DNA of 64,000 nucleotides from Paenibacillus sp. UNC451MF (GCF_000686845.1 NZ_JMLS01000003.1:186001-250000); one strand, 5' to 3'; shown: positions 54,593 through 63,935, counted from the first letter of the stretch. Notes: generated by a model not told the origin, from the letters alone. Program-made: numbers and translations.

Positions 54593-55777
54593 ATGACTAT
54601 AATGCCGACGTTGGACCCCTTCATTCGCAACGAAAGAGAAGCCGAGTTAGCCGCTTTAGCCGATCGACTTGCTGCACAATTTGCTTTGAGGGCAGCGAAG
54701 CATGATAAAGAAGGGGATTTTCCTTTCGATAACTTTGAAGATATGAAACAAGCTGGATATTTGAAGCTCCCTGTTCCTAAAGAATATGGCGGCGAGGAAA
54801 TCGGTCTGTATGAGCTGGTGCTGCTGCAGGAGCGATTGGCAAGGGGAGATGGCTCGACAGCGCTGGCTGTAGGTTGGCATATGGGGCATATGCTTCATTA
54901 TCGTGCTGCTAGGCCGTGGCCGGAAGCTTTATTTGAAAGGTTCTGCATAGAAGTAGTGGAAAGAGGCTCCATGATCAACAGCTTTGCAAGTGAGAAGGCA
55001 ACGGGCAGTCCGAGCCGAGGAGGCAAGCCACAGACCGTAGCAGAGAAAGTCGACGGGGGTTGGCTGCTTACGGGTACAAAAACATACAGTACGCTGAGCC
55101 CGATTTTGAATCACTTCATCGTATCTGCTGCTATTGCAAATGAAGAACGTAACGGGGAATTCTTAGTTACGCGTTCGGAGCAAATCACCATTAATGAGAC
55201 CTGGGATACGCTTGGGATGCGTGCGACAGGGAGCCACGATCTCGTTCTGAACCGCGCTTTTGTACCGGATGATGACTTTATCTCCCGAATGGATGTAGAT
55301 CGCAAATATCCCAAACAAGATGACGGAGGCGGATGGATGCTCCATATTCCAGCGTGTTACTTGGGCATTGCTTATGCAGCTCGTGACTATGCAGTAGAGT
55401 ACGCTAGCCGCTACCGCCCGAACAGCTTGCCAGGGCCTATAGCAGAGCTTCCTCATATTCAGCAGCTCATTGGATTAATGGAGGTGGATTTGACTGCGGC
55501 CAGAACCCTAATGTATTCCGTTGCAGCACGGTGGGATGAGCAGCCGGATAAAAGAAGCGCGTTGAAGCCTGATTTTGGCATCGTGAAATACCTAGCAACC
55601 AATAGTGCCCAGCAAATTGTCGATAGAGCTATGAGAATTGTTGGAGGAGCCAGCTTGTCTCGAACACTTCCTTTGGAGCGCATGTACCGGGATGTTCGAG
55701 CTGGTCTGCATAATCCCCCTATGGATGACGTTGTTTTGAAAAATGCTGCTCGCAGAGCGTTGGCAGAATGGGAATGA
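54593..55777 (+). CDS. Acyl-CoA dehydrogenase family protein
   Basis: A 394-residue flavoprotein of the acyl-CoA dehydrogenase fold. The N-terminal helix domain is followed by MKQAGYLKLPVPKEYGGEE, SFASEKATGSPSRGGKPQTV, GWLLTGTKTYSTLSPILNHF, MRATGSHDLVLNRAFVPDDD and the C-terminal QQIVDRAMRIVGGASLSRTL with YRDVRAGLHNPPMDDVV. The substrate is unknown; some relatives are flavin monooxygenases rather than dehydrogenases. ATG at 54593 is preferred to an in-frame extension to 54443 because the latter begins inside the upstream terminator, and a TATAAT lies at 54542-54547. Confidence 0.9.
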   Translation: MTIMPTLDPFIRNEREAELAALADRLAAQFALRAAKHDKEGDFPFDNFEDMKQAGYLKLPVPKEYGGEEIGLYELVLLQERLARGDGSTALAVGWHMGHMLHYRAARPWPEALFERFCIEVVERGSMINSFASEKATGSPSRGGKPQTVAEKVDGGWLLTGTKTYSTLSPILNHFIVSAAIANEERNGEFLVTRSEQITINETWDTLGMRATGSHDLVLNRAFVPDDDFISRMDVDRKYPKQDDGGGWMLHIPACYLGIAYAARDYAVEYASRYRPNSLPGPIAELPHIQQLIGLMEVDLTAARTLMYSVAARWDEQPDKRSALKPDFGIVKYLATNSAQQIVDRAMRIVGGASLSRTLPLERMYRDVRAGLHNPPMDDVVLKNAARRALAEWE

Positions 55778-55893
55778 CAAGGGATGACCACATAGTAACA
55801 ACAACCATATTTATTAATGATATAAACAAAATTTAAGGATATAAAAAATGGTAGAAAAATGAATTTTAAGCAAAAACTGTTGAGTTTCCTTCA

Positions 55894-55922
55894 TTGTGGA
55901 CAGTCGTTCGATTCCTTATACT
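55894..55922 (+). promoter_or_regulatory. Putative sigma-A promoter of the GH8 gene
   Basis: TTGTGG (55894-55899) and TATACT (55917-55922) with exactly 17 bp between them. Transcription would begin near 55930, about 110 nt before the start codon. This excludes an in-frame upstream start near 55927. Confidence 0.55.
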
Positions 55923-56040
55923 GTGATTGTCGAGGCCAAGACAATTCACATTAAAAGGAGATGTGGTAGTAAATCGAATCGAGCGTTCCTGCTTTGGATC
56001 ACAGCTATCCAAGCATATCCACAATAAAGGAGATGATTTA

Positions 56041-57894
56041 ATGAGAAAAGGCCGAGTTCTTGGCGCAATACTTTTGATATCTACTATACTACCGTTTCAA
56101 GCATTCACCGCTTCTGCTGCAGGAGAATTGAAACCGTTCCCACAGCACACGACGTATTATTCGGGCACCATCAAACCCAATCATGTAACCCAAACCCAAC
56201 TGGATAACGATGTTAAAAGGATATACGATGAGTGGAAAGCCAGATACTTGAAGCAAAATCCGAAAGCGTCCGACCAATATTACGTCTTCTATAACCTTGA
56301 AGGCGAAGCAGATCCAGCAAATGCAGTTTCATCTTCGGAAGGCCATGGTTATGGAATGCTGGCAGCTGTCCTTATGGCCGGCTATGATACGAATGCCAAA
56401 ACCTATTTTGACGGACTATATAAATTCTATAAAGCTCATCCAAGCGTCAATAACAGCAATTTAATGGCTTGGCAGCAAATAAAAGATAGCAGCGGCAATA
56501 TTATCGACAATCCGGACGGTGGGAATGACTCTGCGACAGATGGAGACATGGATATTGCGTACTCCTTGTTATTGGCTGATAAACAATGGGGAAGCAGCGG
56601 CACTATCAATTACTTGAACCAAGCCAAATCGCTCATTAATGCTATTATGGCTAAAGATGTTAATTCCAGCGAGTGGCTATTGAAAATGGGGGACTGGGCG
56701 AGTAATAGCGATACCCAATACGGAAAAGGAACGCGTTTATCCGACTACATGTTAAGCCATCTCAAGGCTTTCCAAACAGCTACTACGGACGCGAATTGGG
56801 CGAATGTCACGACCAAGTCATATTCCATCATTAACACCTTGTATAACAATAACAGTCTTAGTACGGGACTAATGCCCGATTTTGCCGTATACAGCTCTGG
56901 CAGCTACGTACCGGCACCTTCCCAGTATTTGGAGGATGTGAATGATGGTAAATACTACTACAACTCTTCGCGTACTCCTTGGCGCATCCCTGTAGACTAT
57001 TTGCTGACAGGCGATACCCGGGCAATAGGGCAATTAACAACGTTAAATAACTGGGTGAAAACGAAGACCTCTTCTAATCCAAACAATATTATTTCGGGTT
57101 ACAATCTGAACGGTACGGTCATCTCGGGTGAAACAGAAAATTCAATGGCTTTCGTTGCTCCATTTGCGGTAAGTGCCATGATCAATTCCAGCAATCAAAC
57201 TTGGCTCAACAGCTTATGGACAAAAATGGCCAATACGTCTACATCGAGCATCGGATATTTTGAGAACAGCATCCGTCTTCTTGTCATGATTACGGTTTCC
57301 GGTAACTGGTGGGCACCTGATTCCACATCGACTCCTCCATCGACTTCTACAACCCTCGTTAATGATAATTTCAACAGCATGACTACAGGAGCAGCGCCAA
57401 CCGGTTACACGACCAGCGGCAATGTAACGATTGAGGACTTGCCTAGCTCTTCCAACAAAAGCATTAAGCTTAATGATACAGATACGACCAATTCTGTGAA
57501 AGCGAACAAAAGCTTTGCCACTCAAACCGGTAAAGTGACAATGGAATACAAGGTCATGCTGCCTTCAGCAGTGAATAACCTGTATGTTCATTTAAAGCAG
57601 GGCTCTACCATCGCATCAACGATTCAGTCTAACTCGGATGGAACTCTTCGTTATCGGAACGGGGACGGGACTATGTCTACCATAGCTAACTATTCTCCGA
57701 ATACATGGTTGACCATTAAAATCGAAGCGGATGTGGCAACGAACAAGTCTAATGTGTATGTAAATGGAACTTCCGTTGTTACCGGCGGAACCTTCCGAAA
57801 CAGCGTAACTGCGATCGACAGTGTTGAGCTGATCACACATTCTACAGGAACAGGTACGATGTACATTGATGATGTCAATATAACGACTCCATAA
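56041..57894 (+). CDS. Secreted glycoside hydrolase family 8 (endoglucanase/chitosanase type)
   Basis: A 617-residue exported enzyme. The signal peptide ends at about ASA-A (residue 27). The GH8 catalytic barrel (about 35-430) has the proton-donor block SSSEGHGYGM (E100) and GGNDSATDGDMDIAYSLLLA (D167, D169, D171), both typical of GH8 endoglucanases and of the chitosanase branch. After a Thr/Ser/Pro linker (about 430-440) comes a C-terminal jelly-roll module (VTMEYKVMLPSAVNNLYVHL), probably carbohydrate binding. AAAGGAG precedes the ATG. It cleaves beta-1,4-glucan, lichenan or chitosan outside the cell; which one cannot be decided here. Confidence 0.92.
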   Translation: MRKGRVLGAILLISTILPFQAFTASAAGELKPFPQHTTYYSGTIKPNHVTQTQLDNDVKRIYDEWKARYLKQNPKASDQYYVFYNLEGEADPANAVSSSEGHGYGMLAAVLMAGYDTNAKTYFDGLYKFYKAHPSVNNSNLMAWQQIKDSSGNIIDNPDGGNDSATDGDMDIAYSLLLADKQWGSSGTINYLNQAKSLINAIMAKDVNSSEWLLKMGDWASNSDTQYGKGTRLSDYMLSHLKAFQTATTDANWANVTTKSYSIINTLYNNNSLSTGLMPDFAVYSSGSYVPAPSQYLEDVNDGKYYYNSSRTPWRIPVDYLLTGDTRAIGQLTTLNNWVKTKTSSNPNNIISGYNLNGTVISGETENSMAFVAPFAVSAMINSSNQTWLNSLWTKMANTSTSSIGYFENSIRLLVMITVSGNWWAPDSTSTPPSTSTTLVNDNFNSMTTGAAPTGYTTSGNVTIEDLPSSSNKSIKLNDTDTTNSVKANKSFATQTGKVTMEYKVMLPSAVNNLYVHLKQGSTIASTIQSNSDGTLRYRNGDGTMSTIANYSPNTWLTIKIEADVATNKSNVYVNGTSVVTGGTFRNSVTAIDSVELITHSTGTGTMYIDDVNITTP

Positions 57895-57907
57895 TACGAC
57901 GACAAAA

Positions 57908-57940
57908 CACCGGACTTTTCTATGGGTTCGGTGGTTTTTT
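57908..57940 (+). terminator. Intrinsic terminator after the GH8 gene
   Basis: CACCGGAC (57908-57915) pairs with GTTCGGTG (57926-57933), including one wobble, followed by GTTTTTT. Confidence 0.85.
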
Positions 57941-57947
57941 ATATGGA

Positions 57948-57970
57948 TAACGATACAAACGTTTTCGTTA
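57948..57970. promoter_or_regulatory. Inverted repeat upstream of the iron alcohol dehydrogenase gene
   Basis: TAACGA (57948-57953) and TCGTTA (57965-57970) flank a central AAACGTTT-containing segment. The arms and central CG are operator-like, but there is no sign of the binding protein. It lies about 137 bp before the dehydrogenase start. Confidence 0.35.
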
Positions 57971-58106
57971 GTAAGTTACGAGTGGGTTAGTAAGGGGGCT
58001 TGTCGTCAGTTATTTTCAACAATCTAACATGGAGATATAATAGGTCTGAAGCCAGTCATGATCACTCAAGATCAAATGGGTTGGTACCAAATGAAGGAGG
58101 ACAACA

Positions 58107-59273
58107 ATGAATAATTTTCAATTCCTGAATCCGACTAAAATCATGTTTGGCAATGGTATGCTGGAGCAGCTAGGCAGTGCCATATCTTCATACGGAACCA
58201 AAGTGTTGCTAGTATACGGTGGGGGAAGCATCAAATCGACCGGCCTCTACGAGCGAATTGTGAAGCAGTTACAGCAAGTAAATATTGAGGTGCATGAGCT
58301 GCCGGGAGTAGAGCCTAATCCTCGTGTAAGTACAGTTAGAAAAGGGATCTCACTTTGTCGGGAATACGACATCCCGTTTATTCTTGCTGTCGGCGGAGGC
58401 AGTGTCATTGATGCAGCAAAAGCGATTGCTGTCGGAGTACCGTACGATGGCGATGTGTGGGACTTTTTCATGAGGAAAGCGGCTATTCAATCGGCTATCC
58501 CGTTAGGAACCGTCCTAACTTTATCGGCAACGGGTTCGGAGATGAACGGGAGCTCAGTTATTACCCACTGGGAGGATCAGCTGAAGAAAGCAATTGGAAG
58601 CATTCACATTTATCCGAAGTTCAGCATATTGGATCCTACCCTGACCTATACGGTTCCTAAAAATCAGACCGTCAACGGAATTGTCGATATGATGTCGCAT
58701 GTCTTCGAACAGTATTTCAGCCAAACAACGGAGACACCTCTTCAGGAACGCTTCTGCGAATCCATTTTGCAAACCGTTATTGAAAACGGAGAGAACGCGA
58801 TACATAATCCTAACCATTATGAAGCAAGAGCTAATCTTATGCTTTGCGGAACCTACGCGCTAAACGGCGGCATGATAAGTGTCGGGATGCAGAACGATTG
58901 GGCAACTCATATGATTGAACATGAGGTCAGCGCTGTGTACGACATCGCGCATGCGGAAGGGCTATCCATCCTGTTTCCGAATTGGATGAAGTATGTGTAT
59001 AAAGAAAGAATTGATCGGTTCGTCCAGTATGCCGTTCGGGTATGGCAGGTTGATCCGTCAGGCAAGTCCGATGATGAGATAGCTCTAGAAGGTATCCAGG
59101 CTACTCGTGATTACTTTACAAGAATCGGATCGCCCAGCCGCTTGAGCGATCTTAACATTGACGCAGCAGAAGTGGAACGGATGGCCAAAGAAACGGTGCG
59201 ATTCGGACCTGTCGGCTCGTTCAAGCCTTTGCATGAATCCGATGTCCGCAGTATTCTGGAAATGAGCTTATAG
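58107..59273 (+). CDS. Iron-containing alcohol dehydrogenase (YugJ/BdhA-like)
   Basis: A 388-residue group III alcohol dehydrogenase, probably NADPH- or NADH-dependent, reducing aldehydes. The cofactor loop is VLLVYGGGSIKSTGLY and LAVGGGSVIDAAKAIA (about 93-108). The metal-binding residues lie in DMMSHVFEQYF, EHEVSAVYDIAHAEGLSILF and the nearby histidines. AAGGAGG lies close upstream of the ATG. Length is typical. It is followed by a terminator. The substrate is unknown (butanal or methylglyoxal types are possible). Confidence 0.92.
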   Translation: MNNFQFLNPTKIMFGNGMLEQLGSAISSYGTKVLLVYGGGSIKSTGLYERIVKQLQQVNIEVHELPGVEPNPRVSTVRKGISLCREYDIPFILAVGGGSVIDAAKAIAVGVPYDGDVWDFFMRKAAIQSAIPLGTVLTLSATGSEMNGSSVITHWEDQLKKAIGSIHIYPKFSILDPTLTYTVPKNQTVNGIVDMMSHVFEQYFSQTTETPLQERFCESILQTVIENGENAIHNPNHYEARANLMLCGTYALNGGMISVGMQNDWATHMIEHEVSAVYDIAHAEGLSILFPNWMKYVYKERIDRFVQYAVRVWQVDPSGKSDDEIALEGIQATRDYFTRIGSPSRLSDLNIDAAEVERMAKETVRFGPVGSFKPLHESDVRSILEMSL

Positions 59274-59286
59274 GATTAATAGAGAT

Positions 59287-59317
59287 AGCCGGTGATCCTT
59301 AGGGATGCCGGCTTTTT
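59287..59317 (+). terminator. Intrinsic terminator after the alcohol dehydrogenase gene
   Basis: AGCCGG (59287-59292) pairs with CCGGCT (59308-59313), extended by ATCC/GGAT inside, followed by TTTT. Confidence 0.88.
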
Positions 59318-59406
59318 CAACCTATTCGAGATTGCAATAAACACGGTTTACAATCAAAGGGAACCGTACTATAGTTTGGATAGCAAAACATAGAGGAGAA
59401 TTCGGC

Positions 59407-60633
59407 ATGAACGCAAACCAAGCTATGCCAACTCGCTGGCATCATTTTATTTTTATTTTGGTGACTTTATTTTACTGGGCTTCGTTGTATACGTATATTC
59501 CGATTTTATCTCCCTATCTGGATCATTTAGGCGCGACATATAGCTTTGCTGGATTAGTGCTCGGAAGCTATGGTTTCGTTCAAATTGTGCTGAGACTGCC
59601 TCTTGGCATTGCTTCAGACAGGATGAAAGTACGAAAGCCTTATATTATGATAGGTATGATTGGGACTACATTAAGCTGCTTATGCTTCGCACTTGGGGGA
59701 CATCTCGGTTGGATGTTAACCGGACGCATTATTTCCGGAATCGGGGCATCTACTTGGGCAGCGTTCACGGTATTGTATGCCAGCTACTTCAGTCAAGAGC
59801 AGGCGACTCGGGCCATGAGCTTAATCAGCCTTTTGACGGCAAGCGGGCAGTTAATCGGGATGAGCGTTAGCGGATACTTGGTTAAGGAGTGGGGTTGGAG
59901 CTCTACCTTCTGGCTTGGCAGCATCATTGGTATGCTTGGCCTTATTGTAAGCTTCTTCATTTATGAGCCCAAACAGGGCATATCGCGAAAACCAATTGAA
60001 CTGAAGGATCTGGTTCAGGTCATGAGAGAGCCGCTCCTTTTAAAAGTGTCGACATTATCCATATTAGCTCATAGTATCCTGTTCATTACGATGTTTGGCT
60101 TTACTCCATCACATGCACTTGCATTAGGAGCCAGTCAGATGGATTTGACACTTCTGGTATTTGCATTCATGGTGCCGCATGCTTTCAGTAATTATATTTC
60201 CGGGAGATGGCTGGTGCCTAAGTTCGGTTCATGGAATCTTGTGCTTATAGCTTTTCTATGCAGCGCAGCCTGTACTACGGCGATATCAATGGTGAGCAGC
60301 TTTTCAGGGCTTGTGTACACCCAAATGCTTAACGGCTTTTTTCAAGGAATCTATTTCCCGTTGCTGCTGACTTTGGCAATTCAAAAGATCCATCCGGAGA
60401 AACGGGCGACGGCGATGGGGTTTTATCAGGCTGTATATGCCGTAGGGATGTTCGCAGGGCCTTTCCTTGCAGGATGGATTAATGAATGGGGTGGTCTGAA
60501 AAGCGGATTTTATTTCGCTGGACTAATAGGACTAGTCGCCGCTGTATTAACCTTGATTTGGAGCCGTGCAGAGGTGAAATCATCCGTATCTAATAGGAAT
60601 TCAAAAGGAAGAGATGCATCCGCTCAAATGTAA
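59407..60633 (+). CDS. MFS transporter
   Basis: A 408-residue membrane protein with about 12 helices (for example SFAGLVLGSYGFVQIVLRL and GRIISGIGASTWAAFTVLYA). The motif A-like LGIASDRMKVRKPYI lies between helices 2 and 3. It resembles YfcJ/AraJ-type exporters, but the substrate is unknown. GAGGAG lies 9 nt before the ATG. It is followed by a UUCG-capped terminator. Confidence 0.88.
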   Translation: MNANQAMPTRWHHFIFILVTLFYWASLYTYIPILSPYLDHLGATYSFAGLVLGSYGFVQIVLRLPLGIASDRMKVRKPYIMIGMIGTTLSCLCFALGGHLGWMLTGRIISGIGASTWAAFTVLYASYFSQEQATRAMSLISLLTASGQLIGMSVSGYLVKEWGWSSTFWLGSIIGMLGLIVSFFIYEPKQGISRKPIELKDLVQVMREPLLLKVSTLSILAHSILFITMFGFTPSHALALGASQMDLTLLVFAFMVPHAFSNYISGRWLVPKFGSWNLVLIAFLCSAACTTAISMVSSFSGLVYTQMLNGFFQGIYFPLLLTLAIQKIHPEKRATAMGFYQAVYAVGMFAGPFLAGWINEWGGLKSGFYFAGLIGLVAAVLTLIWSRAEVKSSVSNRNSKGRDASAQM

Positions 60634-60651
60634 CTGAATAGACTCAAGTGG

Positions 60652-60684
60652 GACATTTGCTCTTCGGGGTAGATGTCTTTTTTT
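60652..60684 (+). terminator. Intrinsic terminator with a UUCG tetraloop
   Basis: GACATTTGCTC (60652-60662) pairs with GGGTAGATGTC (60667-60677) including wobbles, closed by TTCG, then seven T. Confidence 0.9.
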
Positions 60685-60868
60685 AAGTTCATGACCATAA
60701 GAAAGCATAACATTACAATAAGTTTCCCAATTTCCAAATGTGTCCAGTCGTCCTATCATTAGTTTAAGAACAACTCCCAAATTGATAATTTTTGAAACCC
60801 TTTTCAAAATTCATAATGCACTAAGTCATCGAACAATTCAGACCACACGGGTAGAAGGAGACATGAAG

Positions 60869-61747
60869 ATGACCATTGAAGCGAAACAATTATTGAGAGA
60901 TGCTCAGTTAACGGTGCTGCAGATTGCTCGAAATGATTATTCGGAACAGCAAAGAATTTCACCTCATGTGCATGAACATTACCACCAGTTGGTCATCGTA
61001 CATAAAGGAAGCGGCGAGATGCAGTTGAATGATCATCTGTATCCGGTAGAAGGCCGTTACTTTTACTTGATTCCACCGCAATCCAGGCATGCGTTTTATT
61101 TCAACGAAGAATCTACCGCAGTTGATTATAAATTCAAGCTCTATGATGAAGGTCTGAATCACGCCATTGCGGGTTATCCGACTTATGGACCCTGCAGTAG
61201 TGATGATTTAGCTGATTTGAAGCATTGGTTTCAGCTCTCAATGGAATATAGAAAGATGCCCGAGCCCTTAACGTTGTACCGAATCGATTCTGGCTTCAAA
61301 GGGACGCTGCTTTCGCTATTGCAAAAAAGCCGGTTGCGAACTGTTCAAAGCAGAGGCACCACAAGGTCCAAGCTGGGCACCTATTCGGATTTCCCTATTG
61401 CCGCTTATATTGGCGAGCATTTATCGGATAAGCTGTCATTGATTGATATAGCCAATCATTTCGGTTTTCACCCTCATTATATTATCAAAATATGCAATGA
61501 CCATATCGGCATGAGCCCCATGCAGTATTTACAAGAAAAGCGACTGGAAAAAGCTATGGAATACTTGGAGGATACGGATTGGACCGTAACAGAAATCAGC
61601 GAAAAGCTGGGCTGGACTACGTCCTATTTCTCTCGTTTGTTCCATCAAAAGAAAGGCATTTCTCCGTCCCAGTTCCGCAAAAAGGCGGTGTATTCATTAA
61701 GATCGGACGTTTGGCTGGAGGCTGATCATGCTGCGGCGGGACAGTGA
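60869..61747 (+). CDS. AraC-family transcriptional regulator
   Basis: A 292-residue regulator with an N-terminal cupin-like sensor domain (HVHEHYHQLVIVHKGSGEMQ, GRYFYLIPPQSRHAF) and a C-terminal double HTH (LSLIDIANHFGFHPHYIIKI and WTVTEISEKLGWTTSYFSRL, then QKKGISPSQFRKK). ATG at 60869 is preferred to one two codons earlier because AAGGAG then has 8-nt spacing. The sensor probably binds a sugar or similar ligand. The target genes are not evident. Confidence 0.93.
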   Translation: MTIEAKQLLRDAQLTVLQIARNDYSEQQRISPHVHEHYHQLVIVHKGSGEMQLNDHLYPVEGRYFYLIPPQSRHAFYFNEESTAVDYKFKLYDEGLNHAIAGYPTYGPCSSDDLADLKHWFQLSMEYRKMPEPLTLYRIDSGFKGTLLSLLQKSRLRTVQSRGTTRSKLGTYSDFPIAAYIGEHLSDKLSLIDIANHFGFHPHYIIKICNDHIGMSPMQYLQEKRLEKAMEYLEDTDWTVTEISEKLGWTTSYFSRLFHQKKGISPSQFRKKAVYSLRSDVWLEADHAAAGQ

Positions 61748-61831
61748 TGAGCAGACATTAGAAATTCACCAAGGATTGTCTTATAATGGTATGATAAGCA
61801 TTTATTATAAGAGTTGTGAGGGGAAGCTGGA

Positions 61832-62101
61832 ATGATGAAGCACTTTGTTGTATTCTTGCCAATGCTTGATGAAGAGAAAAGCCAAACGTATCGAGCGCAG
61901 CATCTCGATTATTTGGCGGACATGCGGAATCAAGGCCATATCTTTGCCAATGGCCGTTTTGTTGACGGAGCCGGAGGAATGGTCATTTACAGAGCGGAGT
62001 CGTTTGAGGCAGTAGAAGCTTTTGCTTTAAAGGATCCCTATGTTGTGAATAAAGCCAGAGGCTATGAAATTCATGAGTGGGACATGGTGCTTGCCGACTA
62101 A
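61832..62101 (+). CDS. YciI-like protein
   Basis: An 89-residue protein of the YciI family (starts MMKHFVVFLPM, has HLDYLADMRNQGHIFANGRF and GGMVIYRAESFEAVEAFALK, ends with EIHEWDMVLAD). The conserved His and Asp of the family are present (HLD). Members are small ferredoxin-like-fold proteins, some of them dehalogenase- or isomerase-like. A TATAAT lies at 61782-61787 inside a larger inverted repeat, CTTATAAT/ATTATAAG (61780-61811). The gene downstream is an MDR oxidoreductase, probably in the same unit. Confidence 0.88.
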   Translation: MMKHFVVFLPMLDEEKSQTYRAQHLDYLADMRNQGHIFANGRFVDGAGGMVIYRAESFEAVEAFALKDPYVVNKARGYEIHEWDMVLAD

Positions 62102-62192
62102 AACTTTTGAGAAATTCCTTATGGCCGATTTTTCTGTGCGCAGAGAAGTCGGCTTATGTTATATCGATCTACCTATGAGGAGAATGAACAGC

Positions 62193-63209
62193 ATGATCGC
62201 TCGATATATAACCTGCACTCGCTTCGGAAATCCAAAGGATGTTCTTCAGGTTCAGTACAAAGAAGTAGTGCGGCCCGAGCCCGGCGAGCTCCTGGTTCAA
62301 ATGTTGACTAGTCCAATTAATCCTTCCGATTTGATTCCAGTAAGCGGTGCCTATGCGCATCGGATTGCATTGCCGATGATCCCGGGGTATGAGGGTGTCG
62401 GCATCGTTACTGAAGTCGGTAAGAACGTTTCATCAACTTGGCTGGGACAGCGTGTGCTCGCTCTGAGAGGAGAAGGAACCTGGCAGGAATTTGTTCGTGT
62501 GCCTGCGGAGCTGGCTATTCCTGTGCCTGAAACGATTCATAACGACACGGCATCCCAGCTATACATCAACCCGGTTACCGCTTGGCTCATAAGTAAGCAA
62601 TATCTAGCTTCCGATGATATCGTCTTGATCAATGCCTGTGGGTCATCAATTGGTCGAATCTTTACTCAATTATCCAAAGTGATTGGTTTCCAAGTCATTG
62701 CGGTTACTCGTAACCAGCTGCAAACAGAAGATTTGCTTCTATTAGGAGCGTCACATGTTATTAATACATCAACAACTTCTTTGCAAGAGGCTGTAATGGA
62801 AATAACGCAGGGAAGAGGGGTTAAGGTTGGCATTGACTCGATCGGAGGTTCAGCGGCTGAAGAGCTGGCGCAGTGTGTACAGATCGGAGGCACTGTACTG
62901 AGCATCGGTTTGTTATCGGGAAAACCGGTCGATTGGACACGTATTGCTAGACAAACCGGAGTTAAGCCTGCCCTATACTGGCTGCGCCATTGGGTAGCAC
63001 GTGTGTCAGCCCAGGAATGGCATGAACCGTTCAGACACATCGTAGAGCTTATCCAAAATAGCCAATTACAGCTGGATCCACCTAGGTTAAGATTTGAATT
63101 AAGCAATATTCGTGAGGCTGTAATTGCCGCAACGGCAAATGGGAAATCGGGTAAGACTTCACTGACTTTTCAGAATTATTTCCCCAATGATTCTTCATTT
63201 CCCGGGTAA
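62193..63209 (+). CDS. Medium-chain dehydrogenase/reductase, quinone-oxidoreductase-like
   Basis: A 338-residue MDR protein without the catalytic-zinc cysteine and histidine pair, so it is probably a quinone or enoyl reductase. The fold is seen in LTSPINPSDLIPVSGAYAH, PMIPGYEGVGIVTEVGKNV and the NAD(P) loop INACGSSIGRIFTQLSK. ATG at 62193 has GAGGAG 10 nt upstream; ATG at 62184 is too close. The C-terminal part ends in RFELSNIREAVIAA. It follows the YciI gene by about 90 bp. The substrate is unknown. Confidence 0.88.
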   Translation: MIARYITCTRFGNPKDVLQVQYKEVVRPEPGELLVQMLTSPINPSDLIPVSGAYAHRIALPMIPGYEGVGIVTEVGKNVSSTWLGQRVLALRGEGTWQEFVRVPAELAIPVPETIHNDTASQLYINPVTAWLISKQYLASDDIVLINACGSSIGRIFTQLSKVIGFQVIAVTRNQLQTEDLLLLGASHVINTSTTSLQEAVMEITQGRGVKVGIDSIGGSAAEELAQCVQIGGTVLSIGLLSGKPVDWTRIARQTGVKPALYWLRHWVARVSAQEWHEPFRHIVELIQNSQLQLDPPRLRFELSNIREAVIAATANGKSGKTSLTFQNYFPNDSSFPG

Positions 63210-63223
63210 GCGCAGGACTCGAT

Positions 63224-63305
63224 AAAAAGCGCATTTCCTTCGACATTTCGTGTTGAATTCCAATAAGGACTTCACGGATGCTGTCGAGAGAAATGCGCTT
63301 TTTTA
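63224..63305. terminator. Long-stem bidirectional terminator
   Basis: AAAAAGCGCATTTC (63224-63237) pairs with GAAATGCGCTTTTT (63290-63303). The inner segment adds CGACA/TGTCG and CGTG/CACG helices, making a long rod with a T run on each strand's exit. It separates the converging MDR gene and hypothetical gene. Confidence 0.88.
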
Positions 63306-63331
63306 TAACTTCAACGTTCAGTATTGGGCAG

Positions 63332-63817
63332 CTAAGAGCCAACCTCCATGACCATGCTTTTAATTTTCTGCAGCCGTATGTATTCATTTTTCTGCAGACC
63401 CGGTCGGAAATAGCTATATAAGTAAGAAGCTTCGTCAAACGTTAATCCGGGGTGGCATACAACCTCTTGAATCGTGTGGGGATTATCCAGAATCAGCTGC
63501 CATTCCCCGTCACGCTCTTCGGGTGAAATGGTACGAAGAAGCTTTGTTTTGATCGAGGCTATTTCCTGCATTTCATCCCAAACATTAGACCAAGAGGGAC
63601 TGAAATGTTCTGGGTTAGGAAACAACTGGCGCGCTTTGGCAATCCATGAGAATGTGGACTTTTCATCTCTTTCTTGAAACTGCTTGAGCTTGTGCTTAAA
63701 ACCTTCCAACAGCATGTGAAAGGCAGAGTAACCGCCTTCGTCTATCGATTGTTTAAATAAAACAAGTTCTTCTTCAGATATCCCGTTCTCTAAATGCTGC
63801 CAATGATTCCGGTTCAT
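63332..63817 (-). CDS. Hypothetical protein, 161 residues
   Basis: A 161-residue, largely helical, charged protein with no signal peptide. Its sequence (for example ISEEELVLFKQSIDEGGYSA and TFSWIAKARQLFPNPEHFSP) matches no family I recognise. GGAG lies about 10 nt before the ATG, with the palindrome TCGAATTCGA between them. It is divergent from the gene that begins at the end of the window. Confidence 0.65.
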   Translation of the reverse strand: MNRNHWQHLENGISEEELVLFKQSIDEGGYSAFHMLLEGFKHKLKQFQERDEKSTFSWIAKARQLFPNPEHFSPSWSNVWDEMQEIASIKTKLLRTISPEERDGEWQLILDNPHTIQEVVCHPGLTFDEASYLYSYFRPGLQKNEYIRLQKIKSMVMEVGS

Positions 63818-63906
63818 CGAATTCGATCTCCTCTTAATAGAATAGGGTAGATTGTCACTAATTTAGCATATTATTGCTGGGATTTAAAGAGATGAAGCCA
63901 TTCGTT

Positions 63907-63935
63907 TTGACAATCCATTCCAACTTGTGTAGCAT
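63907..63935 (+). promoter_or_regulatory. Putative promoter of the gene starting at the window end
   Basis: A perfect -35 TTGACA (63907-63912). At 17 bp the -10 reads TAGCAT (63930-63935), a weak match; a longer spacing to TTATAA is less likely. It lies about 60 bp before the ATG at 63996. Confidence 0.4.

Noticed and set aside
55957-55974. Two-codon upstream ORF (ATG TGG TAG) preceded by AAAAGGAG before the GH8 gene
   Set aside because: The Shine-Dalgarno abuts the ATG with no spacer, so initiation is unlikely.
55927-56040. Upstream in-frame extension of the GH8 gene
   Set aside because: A TTGTGG-17-TATACT promoter lies at 55894-55922, so transcription would start at about this point. The ATG at 56041 has the good ribosome binding site and is followed directly by a signal peptide.
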